NCBI RefSeq assembly: GCF_014192285.1
Contig: NZ_JACHXQ010000005.1
Coordinates: 186,001 to 250,000 of the forward strand
Length of the DNA stretch: 64,000 bases
Direction of reading: 5' to 3'
From: Halomonas fontilapidosi
GTDB taxonomy: Bacteria; Pseudomonadota; Gammaproteobacteria; Pseudomonadales; Halomonadaceae
The notes beneath the pieces were generated by a model. The model saw only the letters and a list, made by a program, of their open reading frames with translations. It was not told where the DNA came from and searched no databases. This document shows positions 9,038-18,356 of the stretch, in pieces. Both the position numbers and the translations under genes were made by a program. How positions within the stretch are numbered: position 1 is the stretch's first letter; each line of letters opens with the position of its first letter.

Positions 9038-11521
9038 ATGACCCACCGTTCCCAGACGCCTGACGCGGCCCCCGACTGCTACCACTGCGGCAGCCGGGTG
9101 CCGCCGGATGCACCCTGGTCGATCAGCCTCGACGAGTCGCGTCACCCGCTCTGTTGCCCCGGCTGCGAGGCCGTGGCCCACGCCATCGTCGATGGTGGTC
9201 TGGCGAGCTACTACCGTTTCCGCACCGAGCTTCCCGAGCGCCCGAACGATCGCCAGGCGGCCAGGGTCGACACCTGGGCGGTCTTCGATGACCCGGGATT
9301 ACAGGCCCGCTTCGTGCACCCCGACGGTGACGACGGGGCGGTCTATGCCACCCTGGCCGTGGACGGGATCACCTGTGCGGCCTGCGCCTGGCTGATCGAG
9401 CATCGCCTCAATGCCCTGGCAGGTGTCGCCACCAGCGCGGTCAATCTCACCCATCACCGCCTGCGGGTCAGCTGGGACCCCGAGCGGGTCGCCCTGTCAC
9501 GAATCCTCGCCGAGATGGCCGCCATCGGCTACCCCGCCCAGCCCTGGGAACCGGATGCCGCACAGCAGCGCCTGCAGCATGAGGAGCGCATGAACGTGCG
9601 CCGCCTGATCGTCGCTGCCGTGGGCATGATGCAGGTGATGATGTTCTCGATCCCCATCTACGTGGCCGGCCCCGACGAGATCAGCGCCGACTTCCTGGCT
9701 CTCTTCCACTGGCTCTCCTTTGCGCTGGCCACCCCGGTGGTGCTGTTCTCGGCTCAACCCTTCTTCCGCAATGCCCTGCGCGACCTGCAGACCCGCATGC
9801 TGGGCATGGACGTCACGGTATCGCTGGCCATTGGCGGCGCCTACCTGGCCAGTGGCTATGCGGTAATCGCCGGTCACGGTGACGTCTATTTCGATTCAGT
9901 GGCCATGTTCACCTTCTTCCTGCTCTTCGGCCGTTACGTGGAGGCGCGTGCCCGGCGCCGCAGCGGACACAGCGGCAACGCCCTGTCTGGCGCCCTACCG
10001 CTCTCGGCGACCCGCCTGACCGAGTCGGGCGAGGAGCGCATTCTGCCGGCCAGCGAGCTTGCTGCGGGGGACCGGGTGCTGGTCAAGCCCGGCCATGGCG
10101 TGCCGGCTGACGGGGTGATCGAGTCCGGCGAGTCGAGCCTCGACGAGTCCATGCTCACCGGGGAGTACCTGCCGGTGACCCGCGGGGTTGGTGACGGCGT
10201 GACCGGGGGCAGCCAGAACATCGAGAGTCCCCTGACGGTGCGTGTTACCCATGCCGGCGCCGATGCCCGGGTGGCCGGCATCATCGACCTTACCGACCGC
10301 GCCTTCGCCAGCCGCCCCCGCGTCGCCCAACTGGCGGCACGCATGGCCCACCACTTCGTGCTGCAGGTGCTGCTGGTCACGGTCGGGGTGGCCGTTGCCT
10401 GGTGGTTCATCAACCCCGACCGAATGCTCTGGGTGACGCTGTCGGTGCTGGTGGTCACCTGCCCGTGTGCCCTGGCACTGGCCACGCCCACGGCCTTGAC
10501 CGCCGGCCATGGCCGCCTGCATCGCCGCGGCGTGTTGATCACCCGCGCCGATGCCCTCGAGACACTGTCCCAGCTCGACCGGGTGATCTTCGACAAGACC
10601 GGCACCCTGACCAGCGGCGAGATGAGTCTGGTCGAGACCCGCCTGATCGGTGCACCGGACGGTGCGCTGGACGCGGCACGCGCGCGCAGTGTGGCGGCGG
10701 CCCTGGAGGCCCAGTCGGAACACCCCATCGCACGGGCCTTCCGCCCCTTCCGCGAGGCGAGGATCATCGCCGACGAGGTGCTCAGCCGCCCTGGCCAGGG
10801 ACTGGAGGGCCGCATCGACGACCGCTGCTGGCGACTGGGCAGGCCCGAGTTCGCCGCCCCCGAATGCCCGCCGGCGCTGCCCGGCGAGGGACAATGGCTG
10901 CTGCTGGCCGAGGAGGGTCAGCCGCGCGCCTGGTTTGCCCTCCACGACCGCCTTCGGGAAGATGCGAGAGAGACGGTCGAGGCCCTCAAGGCGCGCGGGT
11001 TGGCCGTGGAGCTGCTCTCCGGTGATACCGCGTCGGCAGTGGCCGACATGGCGCGACGCCTGGACATTGATAACTGGCAGGCGTCTGCTACCCCCGAGGA
11101 CAAACTGGCCCGCCTCCAGACGCTGCAGAACAGCGGAGAACGCGTCGCCATGGTCGGTGACGGCATCAACGATGTGCCGGTACTGGCCGGCGCCGATGTG
11201 GCCATTGCCATGAACGGTGCCACCGACCTGGCCCGGACCCGCGCCGACGCCGTCTTGCTCAGCCCGCGGCTGGGGCGTATCGTCGACGCCGTCGAGACCA
11301 GCCGGGCTACCGGGCGCATCATCCGCCAGAACCTGGTCTGGGCGCTGGTCTACAACGTCTCGGCTCTACCGTTGGCCGCCATGGGGTTCGTGCCGCCGTG
11401 GCTGGCGGCCATCGGCATGTCGGCCAGCTCTCTGGTCGTCGTCGGCAATGCCCTGCGCCTGAATCGCGACGCCCCGTCTCGTCAGGCCGGCCACGACGCT
11501 GCCCGCTTGGTGAATGCATGA
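9038..11521 (+). CDS. ccoI: Copper-transporting P-type ATPase for cbb3 assembly
   Basis: P1B-type ATPase that exports copper to the periplasm for loading into cbb3. The 827 residues run: an N-terminal CYHCG-containing zinc-ribbon-like segment and CCPGC, a heavy-metal domain with GITCAACAW, eight membrane helices with the CPC copper site (475-477), actuator motif TGEYLPV, phosphorylation site DKTGTLT (Asp519) and hinge GDGINDVPVL. The ATG at 9038 is chosen because MTHRSQTP is the first start after ccoH. It overlaps ccoS by four bases (ATGA). Confidence 0.95.
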   Translation: MTHRSQTPDAAPDCYHCGSRVPPDAPWSISLDESRHPLCCPGCEAVAHAIVDGGLASYYRFRTELPERPNDRQAARVDTWAVFDDPGLQARFVHPDGDDGAVYATLAVDGITCAACAWLIEHRLNALAGVATSAVNLTHHRLRVSWDPERVALSRILAEMAAIGYPAQPWEPDAAQQRLQHEERMNVRRLIVAAVGMMQVMMFSIPIYVAGPDEISADFLALFHWLSFALATPVVLFSAQPFFRNALRDLQTRMLGMDVTVSLAIGGAYLASGYAVIAGHGDVYFDSVAMFTFFLLFGRYVEARARRRSGHSGNALSGALPLSATRLTESGEERILPASELAAGDRVLVKPGHGVPADGVIESGESSLDESMLTGEYLPVTRGVGDGVTGGSQNIESPLTVRVTHAGADARVAGIIDLTDRAFASRPRVAQLAARMAHHFVLQVLLVTVGVAVAWWFINPDRMLWVTLSVLVVTCPCALALATPTALTAGHGRLHRRGVLITRADALETLSQLDRVIFDKTGTLTSGEMSLVETRLIGAPDGALDAARARSVAAALEAQSEHPIARAFRPFREARIIADEVLSRPGQGLEGRIDDRCWRLGRPEFAAPECPPALPGEGQWLLLAEEGQPRAWFALHDRLREDARETVEALKARGLAVELLSGDTASAVADMARRLDIDNWQASATPEDKLARLQTLQNSGERVAMVGDGINDVPVLAGADVAIAMNGATDLARTRADAVLLSPRLGRIVDAVETSRATGRIIRQNLVWALVYNVSALPLAAMGFVPPWLAAIGMSASSLVVVGNALRLNRDAPSRQAGHDAARLVNA

Positions 11522-11736
11522 GCATCCTCTACCTGCTGATCCCCCTTTCGCTGATCCTGCTGGGACTGGCCGTCTGGGCCTTCTTCTGGGCCGTCAAGCA
11601 CGACCAGTTCGAGGACCTGGAGGGGCCCGCCTACCGCATCCTCTTCGACGAGGACGACAACGACCGCCCCAAGGATGAACGGCCCCAGCAGCAGCACGAC
11701 GACCACCCTGCTGACGACAAGGAACGCCGCGACTGA
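11518..11736 (+). CDS. ccoS: cbb3 oxidase maturation protein CcoS
   Basis: A 72-residue protein with one N-terminal membrane helix (about 3-25) and the conserved VKHDQFEDLEGPAYRILFD segment of CcoS, required for cofactor insertion in cbb3. The tail is short and very acidic. It is translationally coupled on both sides: ATGA with ccoI, TGATG with the next gene. Confidence 0.95.
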   Translation: MSILYLLIPLSLILLGLAVWAFFWAVKHDQFEDLEGPAYRILFDEDDNDRPKDERPQQQHDDHPADDKERRD

Positions 11737-12434
11737 TGGACCCTACCGGTCTCGATCTGCCGCCACTGGTCGCCGCCTTCATCTTTGGCCTGCTCGGGGG
11801 TGCCCACTGCATCGGCATGTGTGGGGGCATCATGAGTGCCCTGACCTTCGCCGTGCCGCCCAGCATGCGCAGCCCGATACGCCTTTCCGGGCTGCTGCTG
11901 AGCTACAACCTGGGGCGGATCGCCAGCTACATGGTCGCCGGCGCCCTGGTCGCGGGACTCGGCACTATCGTCGCCCTCACCCCCGAGACGCGACTGGCGC
12001 TCCAGGTGCTGGCCGCCGTGATGCTGATCCTGATGGCCCTGTATATCGCCAACTGGTGGAAGGGACTGCTGCGGATCGAGGCCCTGGGACGCCGCCTGTG
12101 GAAGCACCTCGAACCCCTGGGACGGCGCCTGATGCCGGTGGTGCAGGTACCCCAGGCGGTGGCGCTGGGGGCTATCTGGGGCTGGCTGCCCTGCGGGCTG
12201 GTCTACTCCATGCTGGCCTGGAGCCTGGCGATCGCCGAGCCCTGGCGCGGCGCCGCCCTGATGGGAGCCTTTGGACTCGGCACCCTGCCGGCCCTGGTGG
12301 CCACCGGCCTGGCCGCCCGACAACTCAATACGCTGATCCGTCATCCGGCTACCCGCAGCCTCGCGGCACTCTCGATCATCGTCTTTGCCCTCTGGCAGCT
12401 GTGGACGCTGCTGCCGGTCTCGGCCGCTCATTGA
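11736..12434 (+). CDS. Sulfite exporter TauE/SafE-like (DsbD_2 type) membrane protein
   Basis: A 232-residue inner-membrane protein with about six helices. The N-terminal GGAHCIGMCGGIM motif is typical of the DsbD_2/UreH-like branch of the LysE/TauE superfamily commonly found after ccoS. Its tight coupling to ccoS (shared A in TGATG) suggests a part in copper handling or cytochrome maturation for cbb3; no substrate can be read from the sequence. Confidence 0.85.
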   Translation: MDPTGLDLPPLVAAFIFGLLGGAHCIGMCGGIMSALTFAVPPSMRSPIRLSGLLLSYNLGRIASYMVAGALVAGLGTIVALTPETRLALQVLAAVMLILMALYIANWWKGLLRIEALGRRLWKHLEPLGRRLMPVVQVPQAVALGAIWGWLPCGLVYSMLAWSLAIAEPWRGAALMGAFGLGTLPALVATGLAARQLNTLIRHPATRSLAALSIIVFALWQLWTLLPVSAAH

Positions 12435-12457
12435 CGCCGACACCAATTTCCCCTCGG

Positions 12458-12499
12458 TTGACGTAGCTCAACGCAACCCCTGTCGCGCGACGCTAGCAT
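12458..12499 (+). promoter_or_regulatory. Fnr/Anr-type site and promoter of hemN
   Basis: TTGAC-GTAG-CTCAA at 12458-12471 matches eight of the ten defined bases of the FNR consensus. A -10 box TAGCAT at 12494-12499 places the transcription start near 12506, so the site would be centred at about -41.5, the classical position for FNR activation. The regulator gene fnr lies downstream of hemN. Confidence 0.8.
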
Positions 12500-12530
12500 G
12501 AAGGCATGTTCAAACTCCGGAGTGCCACCC

Positions 12531-13913
12531 ATGACCGCTCGAGCCGTCGCCGACGTCATTCCCCGCGGCACCGCCCTGATCCGGGACGCAGGCGTGCTGC
12601 GTCGTCATGGCGCCGGCGGACCGCATTACACCAGCTACCCCACCGCGAATGACCTCACGACGGACGTCTCCGAGCGAGATCTCACCGCGGCGCTGCAACG
12701 CAGCAACGCCAGCGGACGGAACCTATCGCTCTACGTGCATGTGCCTTTCTGCCGCCACCGCTGCCACCACTGTGCCCGTACCCGGGTGACCACGGAGACG
12801 ACCCGGCGCGCCGAGCCCTACCTCTCGCGGCTTGATCGGGAGATGGTCCTCGCCTCGCGCCATCTGGAGCGCGCGCGAGAGGTTTCGCAACTGCATTGGG
12901 GGGGTGGAACCCCGACCTTCCTGACCCTCGACCAGATGAGCGACCTGTTCGACCGCCTCGACGCCCGTTTCGGGCTATCGAACTCGCGTGACCGCGACTA
13001 CAGCATCAAGGTCGACCCTCGCGACGCGGACGTCTTCACCTTGCGCCATCTCCAGGCCCTTGGCTTCAACCGCCTGAGCCTCTCGGTGCTGGATCTGGAC
13101 CCGCGCGTCCAACGCGCCATCAACCGCTACCAGCCCCGGGTTCTCACCGAACAGCTGATCGATGAGGCTCACCGGCTGGGCTTCCGCTCTCTGGGGCTGG
13201 AACTGATGCATGGCCTGCCGGGCCAGACGCAAGAGAGCCTTGCCGAGACTCTCGAGCAGGTAATCGCCATGGCCCCGGCCCGCCTATCACTGTCCCCCTA
13301 TACCCACCGTCCCGAGCGTTTCGTGTCCCAGCGCGGGATCCGGGCCGATGAACTGCCCTCGGCGACCGAGCAGGCAGGCATGCTCGAGACCGCCCTGTCG
13401 ATGCTGGCCAATGCCGGATACGTGCACATCGGCATGGAGACCTTCGCCCGCCAGGACGACTCGCTGGCCAAGGCCCAGGCCCGGGGACAACTATCGCGCG
13501 GCCTGAACGGTTACAGCGCGCTTGCCCCCTGCGACGAACTCGGACTGGGTGTCGGCGCGCTCAGTCGGCTGGGCGGCATCGCGACCCGCAACCCCATGAG
13601 CCTCGGTGACTACGAAAGGCGGCTCGACGCCGGCCACCTGCCCGTGGAACGCGGGCTGCGACTGACCGACGACGATCGCCTGCGGGCGTGCGCCATCGAG
13701 CGCTTGATGTGTGACATGTCGCTGGATCTTGGCGCGCTGGGGCAGGAGTTCAAGCTGGATGCCAGCGCGCACCTGCACGATGCTCTGACTCGGCTGGCCC
13801 CGGCCGAACAGGATGGCCTGGTGAGGCGGGTCGACCAGCGTCTCAAGGTCACACCGTTGGGACGACTGCTGGTCCACCATCTGGCCGCCGCCTTCGATGC
13901 CCGTGCCGGCTGA
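12531..13913 (+). CDS. hemN: Oxygen-independent coproporphyrinogen III oxidase-like radical SAM protein
   Basis: HemN converts coproporphyrinogen III to protoporphyrinogen IX without oxygen in heme synthesis. The 460-residue protein (E. coli 457) keeps HYTSYPTA near the N-terminus, the radical SAM cysteines Cys74, Cys78 and Cys81, HWGGGTPTFL, and the C-terminal HemN domain. The fourth cysteine of the HemN signature CxxxCxxCxC is replaced by Arg83 (CRHRCHHCAR), so activity as a true HemN is uncertain. The start at 12531 has GGAG eight bases upstream; the earlier in-frame ATG at 12498 falls within the -10 box. It lies behind an Fnr-type site and before fnr, as in many gammaproteobacteria. Confidence 0.85.
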   Translation: MTARAVADVIPRGTALIRDAGVLRRHGAGGPHYTSYPTANDLTTDVSERDLTAALQRSNASGRNLSLYVHVPFCRHRCHHCARTRVTTETTRRAEPYLSRLDREMVLASRHLERAREVSQLHWGGGTPTFLTLDQMSDLFDRLDARFGLSNSRDRDYSIKVDPRDADVFTLRHLQALGFNRLSLSVLDLDPRVQRAINRYQPRVLTEQLIDEAHRLGFRSLGLELMHGLPGQTQESLAETLEQVIAMAPARLSLSPYTHRPERFVSQRGIRADELPSATEQAGMLETALSMLANAGYVHIGMETFARQDDSLAKAQARGQLSRGLNGYSALAPCDELGLGVGALSRLGGIATRNPMSLGDYERRLDAGHLPVERGLRLTDDDRLRACAIERLMCDMSLDLGALGQEFKLDASAHLHDALTRLAPAEQDGLVRRVDQRLKVTPLGRLLVHHLAAAFDARAG

Positions 13914-13946
13914 CCGGCGCGGCGACGATACCCGTCGCCGCGCCGG
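13914..13946 (+). terminator. Strong hairpin directly after hemN
   Basis: A perfect 14-bp GC-rich stem (13914-13927 with 13933-13946) and a five-base loop starts at the base after the hemN stop. There is no T tract, so it may be an mRNA 3' stabiliser or a weak terminator rather than a true intrinsic terminator. Confidence 0.55.
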
Positions 13947-13977
13947 GGAGTACCTCCTAAGGGATGCTTTGCCGGTG

Positions 13978-14002
13978 GGCCACAATCCTCCATACTGTGG
14001 CC
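13978..14002. promoter_or_regulatory. Inverted repeat upstream of fnr
   Basis: GGCCACA and its complement TGTGGCC lie 11 bp apart, 26 bp before the fnr start codon. It could be an operator or an mRNA leader hairpin; no known consensus was recognised. Confidence 0.35.
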
Positions 14003-14027
14003 AGAGCTACTTTATCTGGAGGAGAGC

Positions 14028-14771
14028 ATGCCCGACACCGCGACCGGCAGGCGCCGCTCACTGCTGAACGAGGCCCGCTGTCAGACCTGCAGCCTGAGTT
14101 CGCTGTGCCTGCCACTGGCGCTCGAGGTCCAGGACATGGACCAGTTCGACGCCATCATCCGGCGTCGGGCGCCGCTCAAGAAGGGCGAGGCGCTATTTCG
14201 ACAGGGCAGCCCCTTCACGAGCGTTTTCGCCGTGCGCTCGGGTAGTCTCAAGCAAGTCACCACAGAAGGCAGCGGCGAGGACCAGCTGACCAACTTCTAC
14301 CTGCCCAGCGAACTGGTGGGGCTCGACGGCATCGATGAGGAACGCTATCCCGGGACCGTGGTCGCCCTGGAGACCACCACGGTGTGCGAGATCCCCTTCG
14401 ACCGTCTCGACGCCCTCTCCGAGTCGCTGCCGGAGCTTCGCGGCCAGCTCTACCGCAGCATGAGCAAGGAGATGCGCGACGACCGCCGCATGATGCGCCT
14501 GCTCTCGCGCAAGACTGCCGACCAGCGCCTGGCCACCTTCTTTACCAGCCTCTCCGACCGCTTCCGGCGTCGCGGCTATTCGCCGTACAGCTTTCGGCTC
14601 TCCATGTCCCGGGCAGACATCGGCAACTATCTGGGGCTGGCCGTCGAGACCGTCAGCCGCATCCTGGGGCGCTTCCAGTCACAGGGGCTGGTGGCCGTCT
14701 CCGGCCGCGAGGTGAATATCCTCGACCTGCAGGCACTGATCGAGGTGGCCGACGAGGAAGGCGCGCACTAA
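14028..14771 (+). CDS. fnr: Fnr/Anr oxygen-responsive transcription regulator
   Basis: Global regulator that binds DNA as a dimer when its 4Fe-4S cluster is intact, switching on genes for low oxygen. The 247 residues (E. coli Fnr 250) contain the four cluster ligands Cys18, Cys21, Cys27 and Cys120, a cyclic-nucleotide-like sensor domain, a dimer helix, and a helix-turn-helix with the Fnr recognition residues Glu207, Ser210 and Arg211 (VETVSR). A strong GGAGGAG ribosome site precedes ATG. Neighbours hemN and the cbb3 genes are typical targets. Confidence 0.95.
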   Translation: MPDTATGRRRSLLNEARCQTCSLSSLCLPLALEVQDMDQFDAIIRRRAPLKKGEALFRQGSPFTSVFAVRSGSLKQVTTEGSGEDQLTNFYLPSELVGLDGIDEERYPGTVVALETTTVCEIPFDRLDALSESLPELRGQLYRSMSKEMRDDRRMMRLLSRKTADQRLATFFTSLSDRFRRRGYSPYSFRLSMSRADIGNYLGLAVETVSRILGRFQSQGLVAVSGREVNILDLQALIEVADEEGAH

Positions 14772-14800
14772 AGCGGGAAGCTGGTCGGCAGTCTAAATGA

Positions 14801-14836
14801 AACCGCCCCCATGGCCTTGCCGTGGGGCGGTTTTTT
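14801..14836 (+). terminator. Intrinsic terminator of fnr
   Basis: Stem AACCGCCCC/GGGGCGGTT with a 14-base loop, followed by six T residues, 30 bp after the fnr stop. It also lies at the end of convergent ttcA and may serve both strands. Confidence 0.9.
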
Positions 14837-14873
14837 CTTCCAGCTTCCAGGCGCGAAGCGCCGCTCTTCAAGC

Positions 14874-15785
<912 letters not shown>

Positions 15786-15860
15786 GGTCTCGGGCGCTGC
15801 CTGGGCGACTGGAAATGACGGTCAGTATGCTACCACCCTTGCCATCGACAGGCGATCCGG

Positions 15861-16487
15861 TCAGCAGAGGCGCTTCGCCAGCATGGGCTCTCGCGCCAGG
15901 CGCAGGTGCATCAGTGCCGTCGTGACGGCATCGCCCAGCGCGGTGTGACGCCCCATGACCGGAACACCCAGGCGCTCGGCAACGTGCTCGAAGCGCGGCC
16001 GGATATCCAGTTCGGGATGACTACGGCGCAGCTGTCGTGCATAGGTCTGTGCCACGTCGATGCCGGCATTGGGCAGGTCGAAGCCGAACAGGGGGCGCAG
16101 GTAGCGGTTGAGCATCGCCAGGTTGAAACCGAGGCACCAGCCGACCAGTGGACGGTTGCCGACGAAGTCCAGAAACTGCGCCAGTGCCTCATCGACCCCC
16201 GCGCCATCGGCCAAGTCGATGCCGCGCAGGCCATGGATACGAATCGAGTCACCGGAGAGACTCGCCGGCCTGGCTAGCCGCAGGTCCAGCGAATCACTGA
16301 TCAGCACACGGTCGCCGCGAATACGTACCGCCGCCAGCGACACCAGTTCGGCGTGGCGAGTATCGAGGCCGGTGGTTTCGCAGTCGATGGCCACCATCTC
16401 GTCCCCGGTGTAGGGAGAAAAGAGCCAGCCGTAGTCGCCATGAGCCTGTCGTCGACGATCGGCGGCACGCCGAAGCGCCTTGAACAT
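15861..16487 (-). CDS. DnaQ-like 3'-5' exonuclease (DEDDh family), Exo II residue altered
   Basis: A 208-residue protein of the DNA polymerase III epsilon-like exonuclease superfamily. Exo I is present as IDCETTGL (Asp35, Glu37) and Exo III as HTALGD (His181, Asp186). In Exo II the expected FD is FN: GFNLAML with Asn122 (codon AAC), so a metal-binding Asp is missing. The ATG at 16487 is chosen because AGGAGG lies seven bases upstream; the frame extends seven codons further. It follows the CBS/nucleotidyltransferase gene by 42 bp on the same strand, a pairing often seen beside acetate-type symporters, suggesting a shared regulatory role rather than replication. Confidence 0.85.
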   Translation of the reverse strand: MFKALRRAADRRRQAHGDYGWLFSPYTGDEMVAIDCETTGLDTRHAELVSLAAVRIRGDRVLISDSLDLRLARPASLSGDSIRIHGLRGIDLADGAGVDEALAQFLDFVGNRPLVGWCLGFNLAMLNRYLRPLFGFDLPNAGIDVAQTYARQLRRSHPELDIRPRFEHVAERLGVPVMGRHTALGDAVTTALMHLRLAREPMLAKRLC

Positions 16488-16529
16488 GGGTAAACCTCCT
16501 GTTGTCATTCCCCGTGGCGCAAGCGTGTT

Positions 16530-18356
16530 TCACGAGTATTCAAGGTGGAAGCGGTGCGACAGGCGCTGCTTGAAGTCCTTGACGATATGCAGCGCTTCAC
16601 GAAGTAGGTCGCGCTCCAGCGAGGAGAGTTCCTGAACCACCACCCGGTCGGGCTCCTCACCCCGGCCTTCAGGATCATCGAGGCGCTCGAGCTGCTGGCG
16701 CAGCCGCAGTTCGGTGAACAACGACAGCGCCTCCCCCAGGTCCTCGGCGAAGCGCTCCTCCAGACGACCGTCGGCCACCAGCGCCGCGAGCCGCTCATGG
16801 GTCGATGTCGCCGTGATGCGGCGCTCCAGTGCCAGGGTGCGCACTCCGTGGACGATGGGGAAGATACCGCCCTTCTTGATATCGACGCCGTGTTGCGGCT
16901 TCTTCAGCGACCCGAAGAGCGTCAGCGGCGTTGAGAAACGTAATGCCGTGCGCGCGAAGTAGGAGAGCAGGATCTCGTCGCGGCTGCAGCGCTCGAAGAG
17001 CTCTTCGCGCAGCCGCTCGAGCAGCGCCGGGTTGCCGGCCACGGCGTGGGAGTCGAGCATGATGGCGAGCCGCATCAGGCTCTCGCCATCACGACTCTCC
17101 GCCCATTGCGCAATGCGTCCTCGCCACTGGGTCTCGGTACCGACCCACTCCGGGTTGGAGACCATGATATTGCCCGGGCAGGGCGGATAGCCGAGCTCGA
17201 TCAGCGTCTCGGTGAGGCGCTGCATCTGCTCATGGCAGTCGGGCCACTCGAGGTCGTCGGTCAGGATCAGGCCATTGTCCTGGTCGGTCTTGAGGATCTG
17301 CTCGCCACGTCCCTCGCTGCCCATCACGACCAGACAGCTGTCGGCGTGGTAGCGCTCGTCGATCAGAAAGCCCCAGGCCTTGTTGATGATGCGCCCATTG
17401 AGAGCCGCCAGCAGTTCCATGGCGAAACGCAGCTTGACGCCCTGGGCCATCAGCGCGCGCACCAGTTCCGGGGTGCGGCGGCTGGCGGCGGCCAGCGCCT
17501 CGAGGCTGTTGGCCTGCTCCACCTGCAGACTGACCACGTAGCTGCGGCTGGAGAAGTAACTCAACACGTCGGTCAGTTCCACGACGCCGACCGGGGCGTC
17601 GTCTTCCATCACCACGACCCGCTCCACCTTGAAGCGCGTCATCTGCACCAGCACCTCGAAAAGGTACTGCCCCGGCGTCGCCGCGACGAGCGTGAAGTGG
17701 GCAATCGCCTGCACCGGGCTATCCTGGGCCAGCCCCTCGAGCACCAGGGCATTGAGCAGGTCCGTCTTGGTGACCATGCCCGGGCCGTCATCCCCCTGAA
17801 CCAGCAGGCTGTCAGCGTGGCTGTCATGAAGGGTATGGACCGCTTCGGCAATGCTTGTCGTGCTGCCATCGACAAGCAACGGCGCGCGCATGCACTCGTC
17901 GACCCGCGCCAGCATGAAGCCGGCCATTGTCACCCCGCCCTCGGCGCGGCGTTCGGTAAGCAGCCGAGTCTTGTGGGCCAGGCGCTGGCGAAAGAACTCG
18001 GAGAAGGCCGGGTACGCCTCACAGAGCTGCTTGAACAGGCCCTTGGGCAGCAGATAGCAGAGACACTCCTGCTCGGCGCGGAAGCGATAGCGACTCTTGC
18101 CATTGAGGATACTGATGGCCCCGAAAAGGTCCCCGGCGGTGTAGTGGCCGATGCGGGACTGCGCGCCCGGCAGGGTCGGGTCGAGCTCAGCGACTTCGCC
18201 CTTGTGAATCAGGAACACATACTCGCCGGGCTGGCCGGCATCGAGGATAATCTCGTCACGGTCGAAATAGGCCAGGTCGATGCCGCTACGTACGCGCTCG
18301 CGTCCCTCCTCGTCGAGGAAAGTGAAAGGCGGCTGTGAGAGTTCGATATCGACCAT
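16530..18356 (-). CDS. Cyclic-nucleotide-binding, CBS and nucleotidyltransferase (DUF294) protein
   Basis: A 608-residue soluble signalling protein. Order: Crp-like cyclic nucleotide-binding domain (about 1-130), a CBS pair (about 155-275), a DUF294 nucleotidyltransferase domain with intact GSEGRGEQ and TDQDN metal-binding motif (from about residue 345), and the DUF294 C-terminal helical domain. The nucleotidyltransferase part resembles GlnD-type enzymes that modify proteins. It is divergent from the symporter genes and upstream of the exonuclease gene. Likely a sensor linked to acetate or carbon status; substrate and target are unknown. Confidence 0.88.
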   Translation of the reverse strand: MVDIELSQPPFTFLDEEGRERVRSGIDLAYFDRDEIILDAGQPGEYVFLIHKGEVAELDPTLPGAQSRIGHYTAGDLFGAISILNGKSRYRFRAEQECLCYLLPKGLFKQLCEAYPAFSEFFRQRLAHKTRLLTERRAEGGVTMAGFMLARVDECMRAPLLVDGSTTSIAEAVHTLHDSHADSLLVQGDDGPGMVTKTDLLNALVLEGLAQDSPVQAIAHFTLVAATPGQYLFEVLVQMTRFKVERVVVMEDDAPVGVVELTDVLSYFSSRSYVVSLQVEQANSLEALAAASRRTPELVRALMAQGVKLRFAMELLAALNGRIINKAWGFLIDERYHADSCLVVMGSEGRGEQILKTDQDNGLILTDDLEWPDCHEQMQRLTETLIELGYPPCPGNIMVSNPEWVGTETQWRGRIAQWAESRDGESLMRLAIMLDSHAVAGNPALLERLREELFERCSRDEILLSYFARTALRFSTPLTLFGSLKKPQHGVDIKKGGIFPIVHGVRTLALERRITATSTHERLAALVADGRLEERFAEDLGEALSLFTELRLRQQLERLDDPEGRGEEPDRVVVQELSSLERDLLREALHIVKDFKQRLSHRFHLEYS

